A stretch of DNA of 64,000 nucleotides, from positions 673,217 to 737,216 of the forward strand of contig NZ_KI421513.1 in NCBI RefSeq assembly GCF_000473325.1, read 5' to 3'. The DNA is from Leisingera caerulea DSM 24564. GTDB lineage: Bacteria > Pseudomonadota > Alphaproteobacteria > Rhodobacterales > Rhodobacteraceae. Positions 42,131 to 51,805 of this stretch are shown here, piece by piece (the first letter of the stretch is position 1; each line of letters begins with the position of its first letter). Under the pieces are notes generated by a model. It did no database searches. It had not been told where the DNA came from and saw only the letters and a list, made by a program, of their open reading frames with translations. The position numbers were made by a program, and so were the translations under genes.

Positions 42131-43687
42131 GTGGTCGAAACCGGCCGCATCGTCATTGCCGGCGCAGGCCTGGGCGCGCTGTACGCTGCTCTTGAGCTGG
42201 CCCCCAGGCCGGTCCTGGTGATCTCCCCCGAAACCCTGGGTGAAGGCGCAAGCTCGGCCTGGGCCCAGGGCGGCGTTGCGGCTGCCATGGCCAATCACGA
42301 CACGCCGGAAGCGCACGCCGCGGATACTCTGCAGGCGGGCGCTGGCACCGTCGACCCCGAGGTCGCCGCCATGGTCACCCGCGTGGCCCGCGAGCATATC
42401 GTCGACCTGACCGAGCTTGGCACTCCCTTCGACCGTGACGCCGAAGGCAACTATGTCATGAGCCGCGAGGCCGCCCATTCCGCTGCCCGCGTGGTTCGGG
42501 TAAAGGGCGATCAGGCCGGCGATCAGATCATGCGGACGCTGATTGCCGCGGTCCGCGCTGCGCCCTCCGTGCAGGTTCTGGAAAACACCCAGGCCGTGCG
42601 GCTGGAGACCGAGGACGGCACTGTCACCGGCATCTGGATCTCCCGCGCTGACACGCCGTCAGCGCCGGTGCTGATCAAGGCGCCGGGCGTGCTGCTGGCG
42701 GGCGGCGGCTCCGGCGGGCTTTATGCCCACACCACCAACCCGCCCCGCATCCGCGGCCAGGTGATCGGCTTTGCTGCCCGCGCAGGCGCCCGCATTGCCG
42801 ATCCGGAATTCGTGCAGTTCCACCCCACTGCCTTTGACATAGGCGAGGACCCTGCCCCGCTGGCCACAGAGGCCCTGCGCGGCGAAGGCGCGGTGCTGAT
42901 CAATGCGGACGGCGAGCGCTTCATGCTGGCAGCTCACCCCGATGCGGAGCTTGCCCCCCGTGACATTGTCGCCCGGGCAATCTTTGCCGAGACCCAAGCA
43001 GGCCGCCGGCCGATGCTCGACACACGTGCAGCGCTGGGGTCCGAGGTGCTGACCCGCTTCCCAACCGTGGCCGAAACCTGCGCCCGCGCGGGCATCGACC
43101 CGGTGCAAGAGCCGATCCCCGTGGCCGTCGCCGCCCATTACCACATGGGCGGGGTCGATGCGAACATGAATGGCCGCACCAGCCTGGCAAATCTCTGGGT
43201 CTGCGGCGAGGCGTCCTCCACCGGCCTGCATGGCGCCAACCGGCTCGCCTCCAACGGATTGCTGGAAGCGCTGGTCTATGCCCGCAACGCGGCGCAGGAC
43301 ATGTCCGCCCCGCAAACCCCGGAACACGCAGAACAGGTCCGCCTCAGCTTCCCCGCCGGCGGGCAAGAGCTTGACCGGGAGGCGGTGAACACCCTGCGGA
43401 AGACCATGACTGCCCATACCGGCGTGCGCCGCACCGCTGCAGGTCTGAAACAGGCGCTCTCCACCATAGCCCGGCTTGAGGCCGAACAGTCTGCGGACGA
43501 AAACTTCCTCAATATGTGCGCCACCGCCACGCTGATCGCTGCCGCGGCGCTGAGGCGAGAGGAAAGCCGCGGCGGCCATTTCCGCGACGACTTTCCCATG
43601 GCGGACCCGGCACAGGCCCACCGCACCCGCATCACCCTGGACGAGGCCCTGGCCATCCGCGCCGGGGCCGTGAAGGAACTGACATGA
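42131..43687 (+). CDS. nadB: NadB, L-aspartate oxidase
   Basis: The 518-residue FAD enzyme oxidises L-aspartate to iminoaspartate for NadA. The N-terminal dinucleotide motif is IVIAGAGLGALYAALEL. SSAWAQGGVAAAM, LLAGGGSGGLYAHTTNP and HGANRLASNGLLEALVYAR are typical of the succinate dehydrogenase/fumarate reductase flavoprotein family and of NadB. The start is GTG, 3 bp after nadA, and the stop overlaps nadC by ATGA. Confidence 0.95.
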   Translation: MVETGRIVIAGAGLGALYAALELAPRPVLVISPETLGEGASSAWAQGGVAAAMANHDTPEAHAADTLQAGAGTVDPEVAAMVTRVAREHIVDLTELGTPFDRDAEGNYVMSREAAHSAARVVRVKGDQAGDQIMRTLIAAVRAAPSVQVLENTQAVRLETEDGTVTGIWISRADTPSAPVLIKAPGVLLAGGGSGGLYAHTTNPPRIRGQVIGFAARAGARIADPEFVQFHPTAFDIGEDPAPLATEALRGEGAVLINADGERFMLAAHPDAELAPRDIVARAIFAETQAGRRPMLDTRAALGSEVLTRFPTVAETCARAGIDPVQEPIPVAVAAHYHMGGVDANMNGRTSLANLWVCGEASSTGLHGANRLASNGLLEALVYARNAAQDMSAPQTPEHAEQVRLSFPAGGQELDREAVNTLRKTMTAHTGVRRTAAGLKQALSTIARLEAEQSADENFLNMCATATLIAAAALRREESRGGHFRDDFPMADPAQAHRTRITLDEALAIRAGAVKELT

Positions 43688-44538
43688 GCACCCACTTCGC
43701 CACCCTGCCCGACCTGATCCTGGAACCGATGGTGCGCGCCGCCCTGATGGAGGACCTGGGCCAGAACGGCGATATCACCACCCGTGCGGTGATCCCGGCC
43801 TCGGCAACCTACGCCGCCCGGCTGAACGCCCGCGAGGACGGTGTTGTGTCGGGAATGCAGATTGCCCGCATCGCCTTTCACCTGGTGGATGCCGGACTGA
43901 AGGTGGAAACGCTGCTCCCCGATGGCAGCCCTTGCAAAAAGGGCGACACGCTGATGACTGTCGAAGGCTCTGCCGCCTCGATCCTGTCGGGCGAGCGCGT
44001 CGCGCTGAACTTTGCCGGCCGCCTGACCGGCATCGCCACGCTGACCTCCGCCTTCGCCGCGGAAACCCAAGGCACCTCCACCCGCATCACCTGCACCCGC
44101 AAGACCACCCCGGGCCTGCGCATTGCCGAGAAACAGGCGGTGCTGCACGGAGGCGGGTACAATCACCGTTTCGGCCTGTCGGATGCGATCCTGATCAAGG
44201 ACAACCACATCGCCGCTGCCGGCGGTGTAAAAGCGGTGCTGGAAGCCGCCAAGGCCAGCGTCAGCCACATGATGAAAGTGGAAATAGAAGTCGACACCCT
44301 GGACCAGCTGGCCGAGGTGATCGCCACCGGCGGGGCAGACGTTGTCCTGCTCGACAACATGGATACCCCCACTCTCGCCAAGGCAGTGGAGATATCCAAG
44401 GGTCATGTGGTGACCGAGGCCTCCGGCAACATGCGGCTGGAACGCATTGCGGAAGTGGCAGCAACCGGCGTCGACTACATCTCGTCCGGTGCGCTTACCC
44501 ATTCGGCGCGCACGCTGGATCTGGGCCTCGACTTCTGA
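43684..44538 (+). CDS. nadC: NadC, nicotinate-nucleotide diphosphorylase (quinolinate phosphoribosyltransferase)
   Basis: The 284-residue enzyme converts quinolinate and PRPP to nicotinate mononucleotide. Family signatures include MEDLGQNGDITTRAVIP, SGERVALNFAGRLTGIATLT, TRKTTPGLRIAEKQAVLHGG and DAILIKDNHIAAAGGV. The ATG at 43684 forms an ATGA overlap with nadB; the frame continues upstream, but that part is inside nadB. It is the last gene of the operon and convergent with the Gtr cassette. Confidence 0.95.
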   Translation: MSTHFATLPDLILEPMVRAALMEDLGQNGDITTRAVIPASATYAARLNAREDGVVSGMQIARIAFHLVDAGLKVETLLPDGSPCKKGDTLMTVEGSAASILSGERVALNFAGRLTGIATLTSAFAAETQGTSTRITCTRKTTPGLRIAEKQAVLHGGGYNHRFGLSDAILIKDNHIAAAGGVKAVLEAAKASVSHMMKVEIEVDTLDQLAEVIATGGADVVLLDNMDTPTLAKAVEISKGHVVTEASGNMRLERIAEVAATGVDYISSGALTHSARTLDLGLDF

Positions 44539-44549
44539 TTTCCCCGGTC

Positions 44550-44585
44550 AGCTGGCAGCGGCTGGCGGGCCTTCGCTTGCCAGCT
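44550..44585. terminator. Hairpin between convergent nadC and GtrII-type gene
   Basis: AGCTGGCA (44550-44557) and TGCCAGCT (44578-44585) are perfect 8-bp inverted arms around 20 nt, followed by a pyrimidine-rich stretch. Shorter internal pairings are also possible. It probably stops transcription from both sides. Confidence 0.45.
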
Positions 44586-44598
44586 CTGGTCTGTCTCT

Positions 44599-46068
44599 CT
44601 AATCCGACTGGCGCAACTGACGGGCCGCTTCAAGCTTGTCCTGCCGCAGCGCCTCGGGCGACAGCATCAGCACTGAACCGCCTTCAACCTGGCGCACCTC
44701 GAACCCTTTGCGGCCCTGCAACCCGGCGCGCAGTTCGTCCGGCAGCGCTGCGCAATCCTCAGGACGGCTCTCGCACATCACGATCTCGCGCCCGGTCAGA
44801 TGATGCAGGCGGAATGCAACCGAATGGTGCTTTTGCAGATCCGATTTCCGGGTCGCCTCCAGCGACAGATAGGTGCCGGTGACGTAAACCGGACCCTGCC
44901 CTTCTGCCAGCTCCGCGGCCATGACCTGGCTCACCCTGTGCCATTCAGTGAGAACCCGGTGCGTCAGGCCGCCAAAAATCACATAAACCGCGGTCACGGC
45001 AAACAGCAGGTTCCGGCTCAGCCGGGCCCCGCCGCTGTCGCGCAGTGCAATGGCGAACAGCCCGATGAAAACAGCGCCAAAGATCCACAGAAACCCGCCA
45101 GAGCGCACCGGCATGTCAATACCGCTGCGGATCACTTGCACGCAGATCAGCGCCACCCCCATGGCAGCGCCGGACAGCAGGTAGAGCGCCCGCCATTTAT
45201 CCTGCCGCAGCACAACCCAGACCGCGCAGGCCAAAAGCACGGCCTGCATGAGCGCCAGAACCCAGTTGTTATAAGCACCCTTCTGCGCCAGGCTGGCCAG
45301 GAACTGCCAGGCCAGTTTGGAATTTTCGAGCGCCGACGCCAGATCCCGCGCCGGGCTGGGATTGCGCCATTCCGCCATCGGCACGCCGAACACCCCATGC
45401 ACGGCATAGTTCAGCGAATAGATCGCCAGCATGCCGAGCGCGAAACTGGCAATGAACAGCGCCAGCAGCCCCGCCAGGTCCCGGGCCGATCGCGCGACGC
45501 CGGCGCGGGTCAGGCTCAGCCCCAGGATCAGGAACGGATAGGTCGTGTAGGCCATTAGCGAGACCGGAACAAAAATCAGCATCAGCCAGCGGCAGGCCCG
45601 CTCGCTCAGCCTTGTGGTCAGCCAGGCATAAAGCGCGACAATGGCCAGCCCCGGGATCAGCGTGTTGAACCACAATGAGATCAGCACCCAAGGCAAGCCG
45701 AGACCTGCGATCAGCGCAACCATCACCCGCTGCCAAGTCTCTGCCTCGCGCCCAAAAGCGTTGTGGACCAGGCAGCCAAGATAGACGGCCCATAACAGCT
45801 GATAGACCAGGTAATTCAGCCATGCCGGCGTCACGTATCCGCGCAGATGCCAAAGGTAATTGATCCAGCGCCCCTCAGTCAGGGTCTTTGAGTAAAACAG
45901 CGATGGGTCTGACAGCAGCGCCGGGTAGTCATCATGCCGGATCATCGGGTCCGGCAGCTGGAACAGCGCCGTCAGCAGCAGCATCGCAAAGATTGCAGCC
46001 ACCGTGACCGGCAGCTGCGGCAGGGCGCGCCGCTGCGCAGCGCTGCTGCCGGCCGAGACCAAGGTCAT
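44599..46068 (-). CDS. GtrII-type membrane glucosyltransferase
   Basis: The 489-residue protein has about ten to eleven hydrophobic helices and a soluble C-terminal domain of about 110 residues. The first periplasmic loop contains MIRHDDYPALLSD and LTEGRWINYLWHL, the acidic and Trp motifs of the GtrII family. These enzymes transfer glucose from undecaprenyl-phosphate glucose to O-antigen in the periplasm. GtrA (flippase) and GtrB (undecaprenyl-phosphate glucosyltransferase) homologues lie just upstream in the same operon, which supports the call. Its start overlaps the methyltransferase stop by ATGA. Which sugar and linkage are made cannot be read. Confidence 0.75.
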   Translation of the reverse strand: MTLVSAGSSAAQRRALPQLPVTVAAIFAMLLLTALFQLPDPMIRHDDYPALLSDPSLFYSKTLTEGRWINYLWHLRGYVTPAWLNYLVYQLLWAVYLGCLVHNAFGREAETWQRVMVALIAGLGLPWVLISLWFNTLIPGLAIVALYAWLTTRLSERACRWLMLIFVPVSLMAYTTYPFLILGLSLTRAGVARSARDLAGLLALFIASFALGMLAIYSLNYAVHGVFGVPMAEWRNPSPARDLASALENSKLAWQFLASLAQKGAYNNWVLALMQAVLLACAVWVVLRQDKWRALYLLSGAAMGVALICVQVIRSGIDMPVRSGGFLWIFGAVFIGLFAIALRDSGGARLSRNLLFAVTAVYVIFGGLTHRVLTEWHRVSQVMAAELAEGQGPVYVTGTYLSLEATRKSDLQKHHSVAFRLHHLTGREIVMCESRPEDCAALPDELRAGLQGRKGFEVRQVEGGSVLMLSPEALRQDKLEAARQLRQSD

Positions 46069-46829
46069 CCTGCGGTCTCCTGCAGGCGGCGGGCGCGGCG
46101 GGCCAGTACAGCGGCCTGGATCTGGGCAATCTTAGTCACCATCGGCCGCGGCATCAGCGACACGATTCCGCGCCGCATCCGCCAGCTCAGGCTACCAGCC
46201 AGCGGCACCTTCTGCCCGGCCGGAACTGCCGCGGCCAGCACCTCTTGCGGCAAACCTTGCCGGCCTGCTTCATTGGCATAAAGCACAGTGTTGTAGCGGT
46301 ACCAGGGCGCGACGCCTTGCATGTGTCTCAGCCGGGGGCGGGCAAAATCGAAGGCGGTGAAACCGCGCGCCGCAAACATCTCCTGCCAGAAGGACAGCGG
46401 CTTCTCATTGATATGAAACTCGCCCCCCTGTCCTGGTACCGCGGCGGAAAACAGCACCCGGTCGGCATGGCGGGTCAGGCTGTCGACCAGCTTCTCCGAA
46501 GCCGCTTCAGGCAGGTGCTCGCCCACCTCAAGGCTTTGCGCCAGGTCAAACTTGCGGCCCAGGTCAAAGGTTTTGGTCAGGTCTGCTGCGTGGAACTGCT
46601 GGCGCGGGATCGCCAGCTGATCACGATCCACATAATCGCCGTCAACGCCGGCGACATCGGTCACACCGGCCTTGATCCATTCGCTCAGCCACACACCGCG
46701 GCCGCTGCCCAGGTCCAGCACGCTGCCCGCCTGCAGTTGCGGCTGCACCACAGAGATCATCGCCTGCGCCGAAGACCGCGCGCCCCGCTCGATATAATCG
46801 TAAAATTCGTTGGAATAGATATGAGACAT
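46065..46829 (-). CDS. Class I SAM-dependent methyltransferase in Gtr cassette
   Basis: The 254-residue protein has a methyltransferase core with motif I VLDLGSGRGVWLSEW (about 39-53), acidic motif II (VAGVDGDYVD) and a motif-IV-like DLAQSLEVGEHLPE (about 100-113). GGAG lies 5 nt before the ATG. The C-terminal 80 residues are basic and unlike the core. It lies between gtrA and the GtrII-type gene and overlaps the latter, so it probably modifies the same lipid-linked sugar or the glycan acceptor. A methyltransferase is not part of the classical three-gene Gtr set. Confidence 0.8.
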   Translation of the reverse strand: MSHIYSNEFYDYIERGARSSAQAMISVVQPQLQAGSVLDLGSGRGVWLSEWIKAGVTDVAGVDGDYVDRDQLAIPRQQFHAADLTKTFDLGRKFDLAQSLEVGEHLPEAASEKLVDSLTRHADRVLFSAAVPGQGGEFHINEKPLSFWQEMFAARGFTAFDFARPRLRHMQGVAPWYRYNTVLYANEAGRQGLPQEVLAAAVPAGQKVPLAGSLSWRMRRGIVSLMPRPMVTKIAQIQAAVLARRARRLQETAG

Positions 46830-46847
46830 GATTGCTCCGAACTTTAG

Positions 46848-47234
46848 TCAGCCAGCCGCGGCATACACCCAGAGGCGGAAGATGATGAAATTCTGTACCG
46901 GCAAGATCACCGTGACGGCAGCGGCGGACAGCCAGTCCGCCCAGCCCAGCGCAGGGCCGAACACGCCGGTGATCAGCGCCGAGACGGCAAAACCCGCGGC
47001 AATGGTGCAGGCAAACCGCGCCATCTGGTCCGGCAGGCCCAGCGGGCGGCGGAAGGTCCACCAGGTTTGCAGCACATATTGCACCGCAACCGCGCCAGCA
47101 AAGGCCAGGGCATTGGCCGGCGCCTGCGCCATGCCCGCCGTCAGCAGTGCGGTGTAGGCCAGCACATAAAGCCCCGCGACCGTCGCACCGACGACGGAAA
47201 AGCGCAGGATTTGCCCGGTGTCCGCCATACTCAC
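46848..47234 (-). CDS. GtrA family protein (putative lipid-linked sugar flippase)
   Basis: The 128-residue membrane protein has four hydrophobic helices and the GtrA pattern: RFSVVGATVAGLYVLAYTALL at the N-terminus and VQYVLQTWWTFRRPLG in the middle, where the aromatic/Arg cluster is conserved. GtrA proteins are thought to flip undecaprenyl-phosphate glucose. The start overlaps the gtrB stop by ATGA; a second in-frame ATG two codons later is equally possible. Confidence 0.85.
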   Translation of the reverse strand: MSMADTGQILRFSVVGATVAGLYVLAYTALLTAGMAQAPANALAFAGAVAVQYVLQTWWTFRRPLGLPDQMARFACTIAAGFAVSALITGVFGPALGWADWLSAAAVTVILPVQNFIIFRLWVYAAAG

Positions 47235-48208
47235 GACGCTTCCTTGCGCAGCGGTGCGGGCTCGATCTGCACCGGCTCTGCAGCTTTGCCTTCGCCGGTT
47301 TCCTCTGACAGAAAGTACATCGGGCGCTGCTTGCTCTCCATATAGAGCCGCCCGATATATTCCCCCATGATCCCCAGCGTCAGCAGCTGGATCCCCGAGA
47401 AGAAGGAAATCGCCAGCAGCATCGAAGCCCAGCCGGGTGCGGTGTTGTAAAGGACCAGCGACAAGAACACGTAGACCGCCATCAGAAAGGTCACATAGAG
47501 GCTCAGAAACGCCAGCCGCGTCGCCATCTTCAGCGGTTTGGTGGAAAAGCCGGTCAGCGCATCCGTTGCAAAGCGCAGCATCGCCCGGAACGGGTACTTT
47601 GTTTCGCCCGCAACCCGCGCATCGCGCACATACTCCAGCCCGATCTGCTTGAACCCCGCCCAGGCGAACATGCCGCGGATGAACCGCGCCCGCTCCGGCA
47701 TCGCCAGCACCGCATCCAGCGCGCGGCGGCTGACCAGGCGGAAGTCGCCGGTGTCCTTGGGAATATCCACATCCGACAGCGTGTTCAGGAAGCGGTAGAA
47801 CAGATAGGCGGTGGCCTTCTTGAACAGGGTTTCCCCCTGCCGTTCGGCCCGGCGCCCGTAGACCACGTCATAGCCGCGGTCCATCATCATCATCATGTCC
47901 GGCAGGATCTCCGGCGGGTCCTGCAGGTCGGCGTCCAGCATAAAAATGCGCGCGCCGCGCGCCGCCTCCAGTCCCGCGGTCAGCGCCACCTGGTGGCCGC
48001 GGTTGGCCGACAGCCGTATTCCCCGCACCACCGGGTATTTGGCATGGGCGGCCTCGATCGCCGCCCAGGTACCGTCGCTGGAGCCGTCATCCGCCAGGAT
48101 GATCTCGGCGTCCTGCGCCCATGGTTCTATGGCCTGCACCAGCCGTTCCACCAGCAGCGGAACCGACTCTTCTTCATTGTAGCAGGGCACAACAACGGAA
48201 AGCTGCAC
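47231..48208 (-). CDS. GtrB-like GT2 glycosyltransferase (undecaprenyl-phosphate sugar synthase)
   Basis: The 325-residue protein has an N-terminal GT2 catalytic domain (VVVPCYNEEESVPLLVE, donor-site acids in LADDGSSDGTW and FMLDADLQDPPEI) and two C-terminal membrane helices (about 230-255 and 265-290). This is the layout of GtrB/DPM1-like enzymes that load glucose onto undecaprenyl phosphate. A run of five methionines (DMMMMMDRG) follows the DxD region. It starts with GTG. As first gene of the cassette it is followed by gtrA with an ATGA overlap. Confidence 0.88.
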   Translation of the reverse strand: MQLSVVVPCYNEEESVPLLVERLVQAIEPWAQDAEIILADDGSSDGTWAAIEAAHAKYPVVRGIRLSANRGHQVALTAGLEAARGARIFMLDADLQDPPEILPDMMMMMDRGYDVVYGRRAERQGETLFKKATAYLFYRFLNTLSDVDIPKDTGDFRLVSRRALDAVLAMPERARFIRGMFAWAGFKQIGLEYVRDARVAGETKYPFRAMLRFATDALTGFSTKPLKMATRLAFLSLYVTFLMAVYVFLSLVLYNTAPGWASMLLAISFFSGIQLLTLGIMGEYIGRLYMESKQRPMYFLSEETGEGKAAEPVQIEPAPLRKEAS

Positions 48209-48410
48209 TTTCTCGCCCTCATGTCTGTTTGTTAACCGCTCGTTAACCGCGATACTGGCCGATCCGGCGCGGACAGGGCAACGGCGGCCTGCTGAGAGTT
48301 AAATTTGCAATCAAATGGTTAAGGGCCTGTGTGCTTTGGGTAACGCACTTTGGCGAAACCAAGGCAAATGCGGACGAATTGCCTAAAATCCGCCGACATC
48401 CCGCCCCGGT

Positions 48411-50396
48411 TTACAGCACGCCGCGGGGAATCGTTTCCCGCCACTCCTTGGTCAGCACCACATCCCGGTCCGCGCTCTCATAAGCGGTCACCTTGCGCCA
48501 GAGATAGAAATTCTCCCGGTCGCAGGTCATCTTGTTCTCAGTGTCAATCGCAACCTGCCAGCCCCCGCGCTCGAACTCGAAGATCCAGTCACTGGCAAAA
48601 GCTGCCGTGGCCGGGTCATCCGGATGCACCTCGTAGTGCATGGTCACATGGCTGCCCGCGCACATCCCGTGATAGGGATCCACCGCCTTGCCGTAATCGT
48701 CAAAGGTATCCAGCACCAGCGCGCCGTCCTCCCGCGTCCAGGTTCTGGAGGTGCCGCCTGGCGGGCGCAGCTGCTCTGCCTGCAGCACCGGATATTCCCG
48801 CGGCGCTCCGGGGTTCTGCGGTTCGACCTCCTGGTCCGCTTTGCGCTCCGGCAGTATCAGGGCGCAGCCCTCCAGATGCAAAGTCACCTCCGCCGCCTCC
48901 GGCGCGGGCCAGACAATCGGCCAGTAGGACGCTGACAGCGCCAGCCGCAGCACATGCCCCGGCTTCAGGCGGTGCGCGCATTCATTCAGCTCAATCTCCG
49001 CCTCATAGCGCTGCCCAGGCACCAGCTTTTGCGGCGCTTCAAACCCGTTGCGGCAGGTCAGATTCAGCGGCCGGAAAGTGATCCGCTGCGACACGCCCTC
49101 GGGTGAAACATCGCACAACCGCGCCACAAGCTGCGCCACCGGCTTGTCGGCGCTGAACGCCACCTTGACCCGCGGCCTGCCCAGCAGTTCCAGCGGGTCC
49201 GTCAGAGGCACGGTATCGAAACAGGCGGACAGCCTGTCATCTTCCCTCTGATCGCCCGCCAGCTCATTATCGAACCGCATCCCCGGGCAGAAATAGCCGG
49301 AGGCCTGTCCGACCGTCGCGGGATTGCTGACCACGGTGACACCTCTGCCCGGCTGATCCGCCAGCCCGCCCTGCGCCACATGCATCACCCGGTCCCGCAC
49401 ATTCGGCGAGGGCCACTCAGCCTCTGCCACCCATCGGCCCTGGCGCGGCTTGTTCTGCATGGTTGGGTTGAAGTGCTCCTGCATGAAAACGCGGTAATCC
49501 GGCAAGGCTTCGGCGCCGGTCTCTTTGCCCTTCAGCCACTTGCCGAACCAGCGCAGTACCTCGCCATGGAAATCCGCCGGATCCAGCTTGGCGACATGGG
49601 CATAGCGGTGTTCCCAAGGGCCGATCATGGCCTTGGCGGGCACAGTCAGATTGGCCGCCAGCGCAGACGGTGCGTTCACATAGGCGTCGGCCCAGCCGGT
49701 GATCGCCAGCACCGGCGCCTGGATCGCCGACCAGTCCTCGCAGACCGAGCCGTGTTTCCAGAAATCCCCGCGTGTCTGCCGCCGCAGCCATTCGGCAGCC
49801 ATGAAAGGCATACCCTCGATCCGCTTGATCCAGTCCTCGCGCCAGTCCGGCCGGTGCTGCGGGTCCGCGGGGCGCGACTGATAGGCGAACATCTGGCTGC
49901 CCCAGTTGGCGTTGTCGCTCAGCAGACAGCCGCCCATGTAATGGATGTCATCGGCGTAGCGGTCCACGGTCGAGGCCACCGAGACCACCGCTTTCAGCGC
50001 CTCCGGACGGCGGAAGGCCAGTTGCAGCCCGTTAAAGCCGCCCCAGGAAATACCGATCATGCCGATATTGCCGTTGCACCACTCCTGCGAGGCGATCCAG
50101 GCCAGCACCGCCTCGCCGTCGCTCAGCTCCTTTTCAGAATATTCATCGTCAAACACGCCCTCGCTATCACCGGTGCCTGCAATGTCCACCCGGATACAGG
50201 CGTATCCTTCGGCGGCAAAGACCGGATGCGTGGTCTCGTCCCGGGGCGCGGTGCCGTCGCGCTTGCGGTAGGGAAGATACTCCAGGATCGCCGGAAACGG
50301 CCCCGCACCCTCCGGCATCCAGGTCCGCGCCGACAGCCTGCGGCCGTCTGGCAGGGGGATCCAAGTATTCTCGATGATGCGGTAAGCGCCGGACAT
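48411..50396 (-). CDS. CocE/NonD family X-Pro dipeptidyl-peptidase-like hydrolase
   Basis: The 661-residue alpha/beta hydrolase has the three CocE/NonD parts: catalytic domain, helical cap and C-terminal jelly roll. The nucleophile elbow is IGISWGGFNG (Ser117 from the chosen start), and RVDIAGTGDSEG and EYLPYRKRDGT (oxyanion Tyr) are typical. Such enzymes cleave esters or N-acyl bonds; substrates range from cocaine to beta-lactam side chains and peptides, so the true substrate is unknown. No signal peptide is seen. Two in-frame ATGs exist; the second (50396) is better spaced from AGGA. It stands alone between the Gtr cassette and the CoA-transferase. Confidence 0.85.
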   Translation of the reverse strand: MSGAYRIIENTWIPLPDGRRLSARTWMPEGAGPFPAILEYLPYRKRDGTAPRDETTHPVFAAEGYACIRVDIAGTGDSEGVFDDEYSEKELSDGEAVLAWIASQEWCNGNIGMIGISWGGFNGLQLAFRRPEALKAVVSVASTVDRYADDIHYMGGCLLSDNANWGSQMFAYQSRPADPQHRPDWREDWIKRIEGMPFMAAEWLRRQTRGDFWKHGSVCEDWSAIQAPVLAITGWADAYVNAPSALAANLTVPAKAMIGPWEHRYAHVAKLDPADFHGEVLRWFGKWLKGKETGAEALPDYRVFMQEHFNPTMQNKPRQGRWVAEAEWPSPNVRDRVMHVAQGGLADQPGRGVTVVSNPATVGQASGYFCPGMRFDNELAGDQREDDRLSACFDTVPLTDPLELLGRPRVKVAFSADKPVAQLVARLCDVSPEGVSQRITFRPLNLTCRNGFEAPQKLVPGQRYEAEIELNECAHRLKPGHVLRLALSASYWPIVWPAPEAAEVTLHLEGCALILPERKADQEVEPQNPGAPREYPVLQAEQLRPPGGTSRTWTREDGALVLDTFDDYGKAVDPYHGMCAGSHVTMHYEVHPDDPATAAFASDWIFEFERGGWQVAIDTENKMTCDRENFYLWRKVTAYESADRDVVLTKEWRETIPRGVL

Positions 50397-50633
50397 GGGC
50401 ATGTTCCTGTTGTTAGTTTAGCTTCAGCCACACCCAGCAACCTCTCCAGATCAGCCGTTCATGAAAAGGGCGCACTTGTGAGCGGATGTAAGCGAATTGA
50501 CGCGGGTTAGATCCAGGTTGAGACGGCCTGCCCTGCACACCTCTGCCTTTTGGGGAATTTTAACCGCCCCAGCCGCACGCACACTGCGCCGCCGGGCGGA
50601 GCCGGTTTGCCGCCGCAGACGCCTAGGGCGCGG

Positions 50634-51737
50634 TTACTTCGGCAGCTTCGGCGCTGACTTTTCCAGGGCCAGTTCCGCGTCCGAGAACTTCCACGGACCC
50701 CGCACTCCCTGCACCCCTTCAGGTGCGATCTGCATCTCCCGGTGCTTGATTTGCGGATCCTCGAAGGCCTGTCCGATGGTGTTGATCGGTCCCGCAGGCA
50801 CCGTCGCCGCCTCCAGCGCCGCCAGCAAATCCGCCTGGGTCCACTCTGCCAGAACTTGCTCCAGAATTGCCGTCAGCGCCTTTCGGTTGGCGACCCGCAG
50901 CTGGTTGGTCTGGAAGCGCGCATCCGCCTTGGACTGCGCCAGACCCAGCACATCGCACAAACGCTGGAACTGCCCGTCATTGCCCACCGCCAGGATCACA
51001 TGGCCGTCCTTCACCGCCATCACCTGGTAAGGCGCGATGTTCGGGTGGTCATTCCCCAAACGCATGGGGCTATCGCCGGTCGCCAGGTAGTTCATCGCCT
51101 GGTTCGCCAGCAGGGCCGTTGCGCAATCCAGCAGCGACATGTCCAGATGCTGGCCGCGCCCGGTCCGGTGGCGCTGCTCCACCGCTGCCAGAATGCCGAT
51201 GGTGCCATAAAGCCCGGTGACAATATCCGTGATCGCCACACCGACCTTTTGCGGCTGGCCATCCTGCGCTCCAGTGATCGACATCAGCCCGGACATACCC
51301 TGCAGCAGAAAGTCGTACCCCGCCCGCTTGGCATAAGGCCCGTCCTGGCCAAAGCCGGTCACTGAACAGTAGATCAGCCGCGGATTGATCCTGCTAAGGC
51401 TGTCATAGTCCAGGCCGTATTTCTTCAGCCCGCCGACCTTGAAATTTTCGATCAGGATGTCTGCATCCTTGATCAGTTCGATGACCCGGCGCTTGCCTTC
51501 TTCCGTGCGGAAGTCAGCGGTTACGCAGCCCTTGCCGCGGTTGGCGGCATAATAGTAGGCGGCCGTCCTGTCGCCATCGCGCTCGATGAACGGAGGGCCC
51601 CACTTGCGGGTATCGTCACCCTCCGGGCTTTCCACCTTCACCACTTCGGCGCCCAGGTCCGCCAGCGACTGGCCGATCCAGGGCCCGGCCAGGATGCGCG
51701 CAAGTTCAACCACCTTGAGGCCTGCAAGCGGGGTCAT
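50634..51737 (-). CDS. CaiB/BaiF (family III) CoA-transferase
   Basis: The 367-residue cytosolic enzyme transfers CoA between carboxylic acids. The N-terminus PLAGLKVVELARILAGPWIGQ and LIENFKVGGLKKYGLDY, YCSVTGFGQDGPYAKRAGYDF and GRGQHLDMSLLD are textbook for the family. Asp171 (AITDIVTG) is at the position of the catalytic Asp of formyl-CoA transferase. ATG at 51737 has GGGAGGAG at good spacing; an in-frame GTG two codons earlier does not. It may act on dicarboxylates such as succinate and a second acid, but this cannot be decided. Divergent from zwf. Confidence 0.9.
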   Translation of the reverse strand: MTPLAGLKVVELARILAGPWIGQSLADLGAEVVKVESPEGDDTRKWGPPFIERDGDRTAAYYYAANRGKGCVTADFRTEEGKRRVIELIKDADILIENFKVGGLKKYGLDYDSLSRINPRLIYCSVTGFGQDGPYAKRAGYDFLLQGMSGLMSITGAQDGQPQKVGVAITDIVTGLYGTIGILAAVEQRHRTGRGQHLDMSLLDCATALLANQAMNYLATGDSPMRLGNDHPNIAPYQVMAVKDGHVILAVGNDGQFQRLCDVLGLAQSKADARFQTNQLRVANRKALTAILEQVLAEWTQADLLAALEAATVPAGPINTIGQAFEDPQIKHREMQIAPEGVQGVRGPWKFSDAELALEKSAPKLPK

Positions 51738-51805
51738 GGGCACTCCTCCCTGTTGGTGCCTTCGTCTTTGCCGGTATGCTTAGCCGCTGCGCCGCTCTCC
51801 TGCAA

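Noticed and set aside
44599..48208. Prophage origin of the Gtr cassette
   Set aside because: Gtr genes are often phage-borne, but I see no integrase, tRNA-associated att site or other phage gene, and base composition matches the surroundings.
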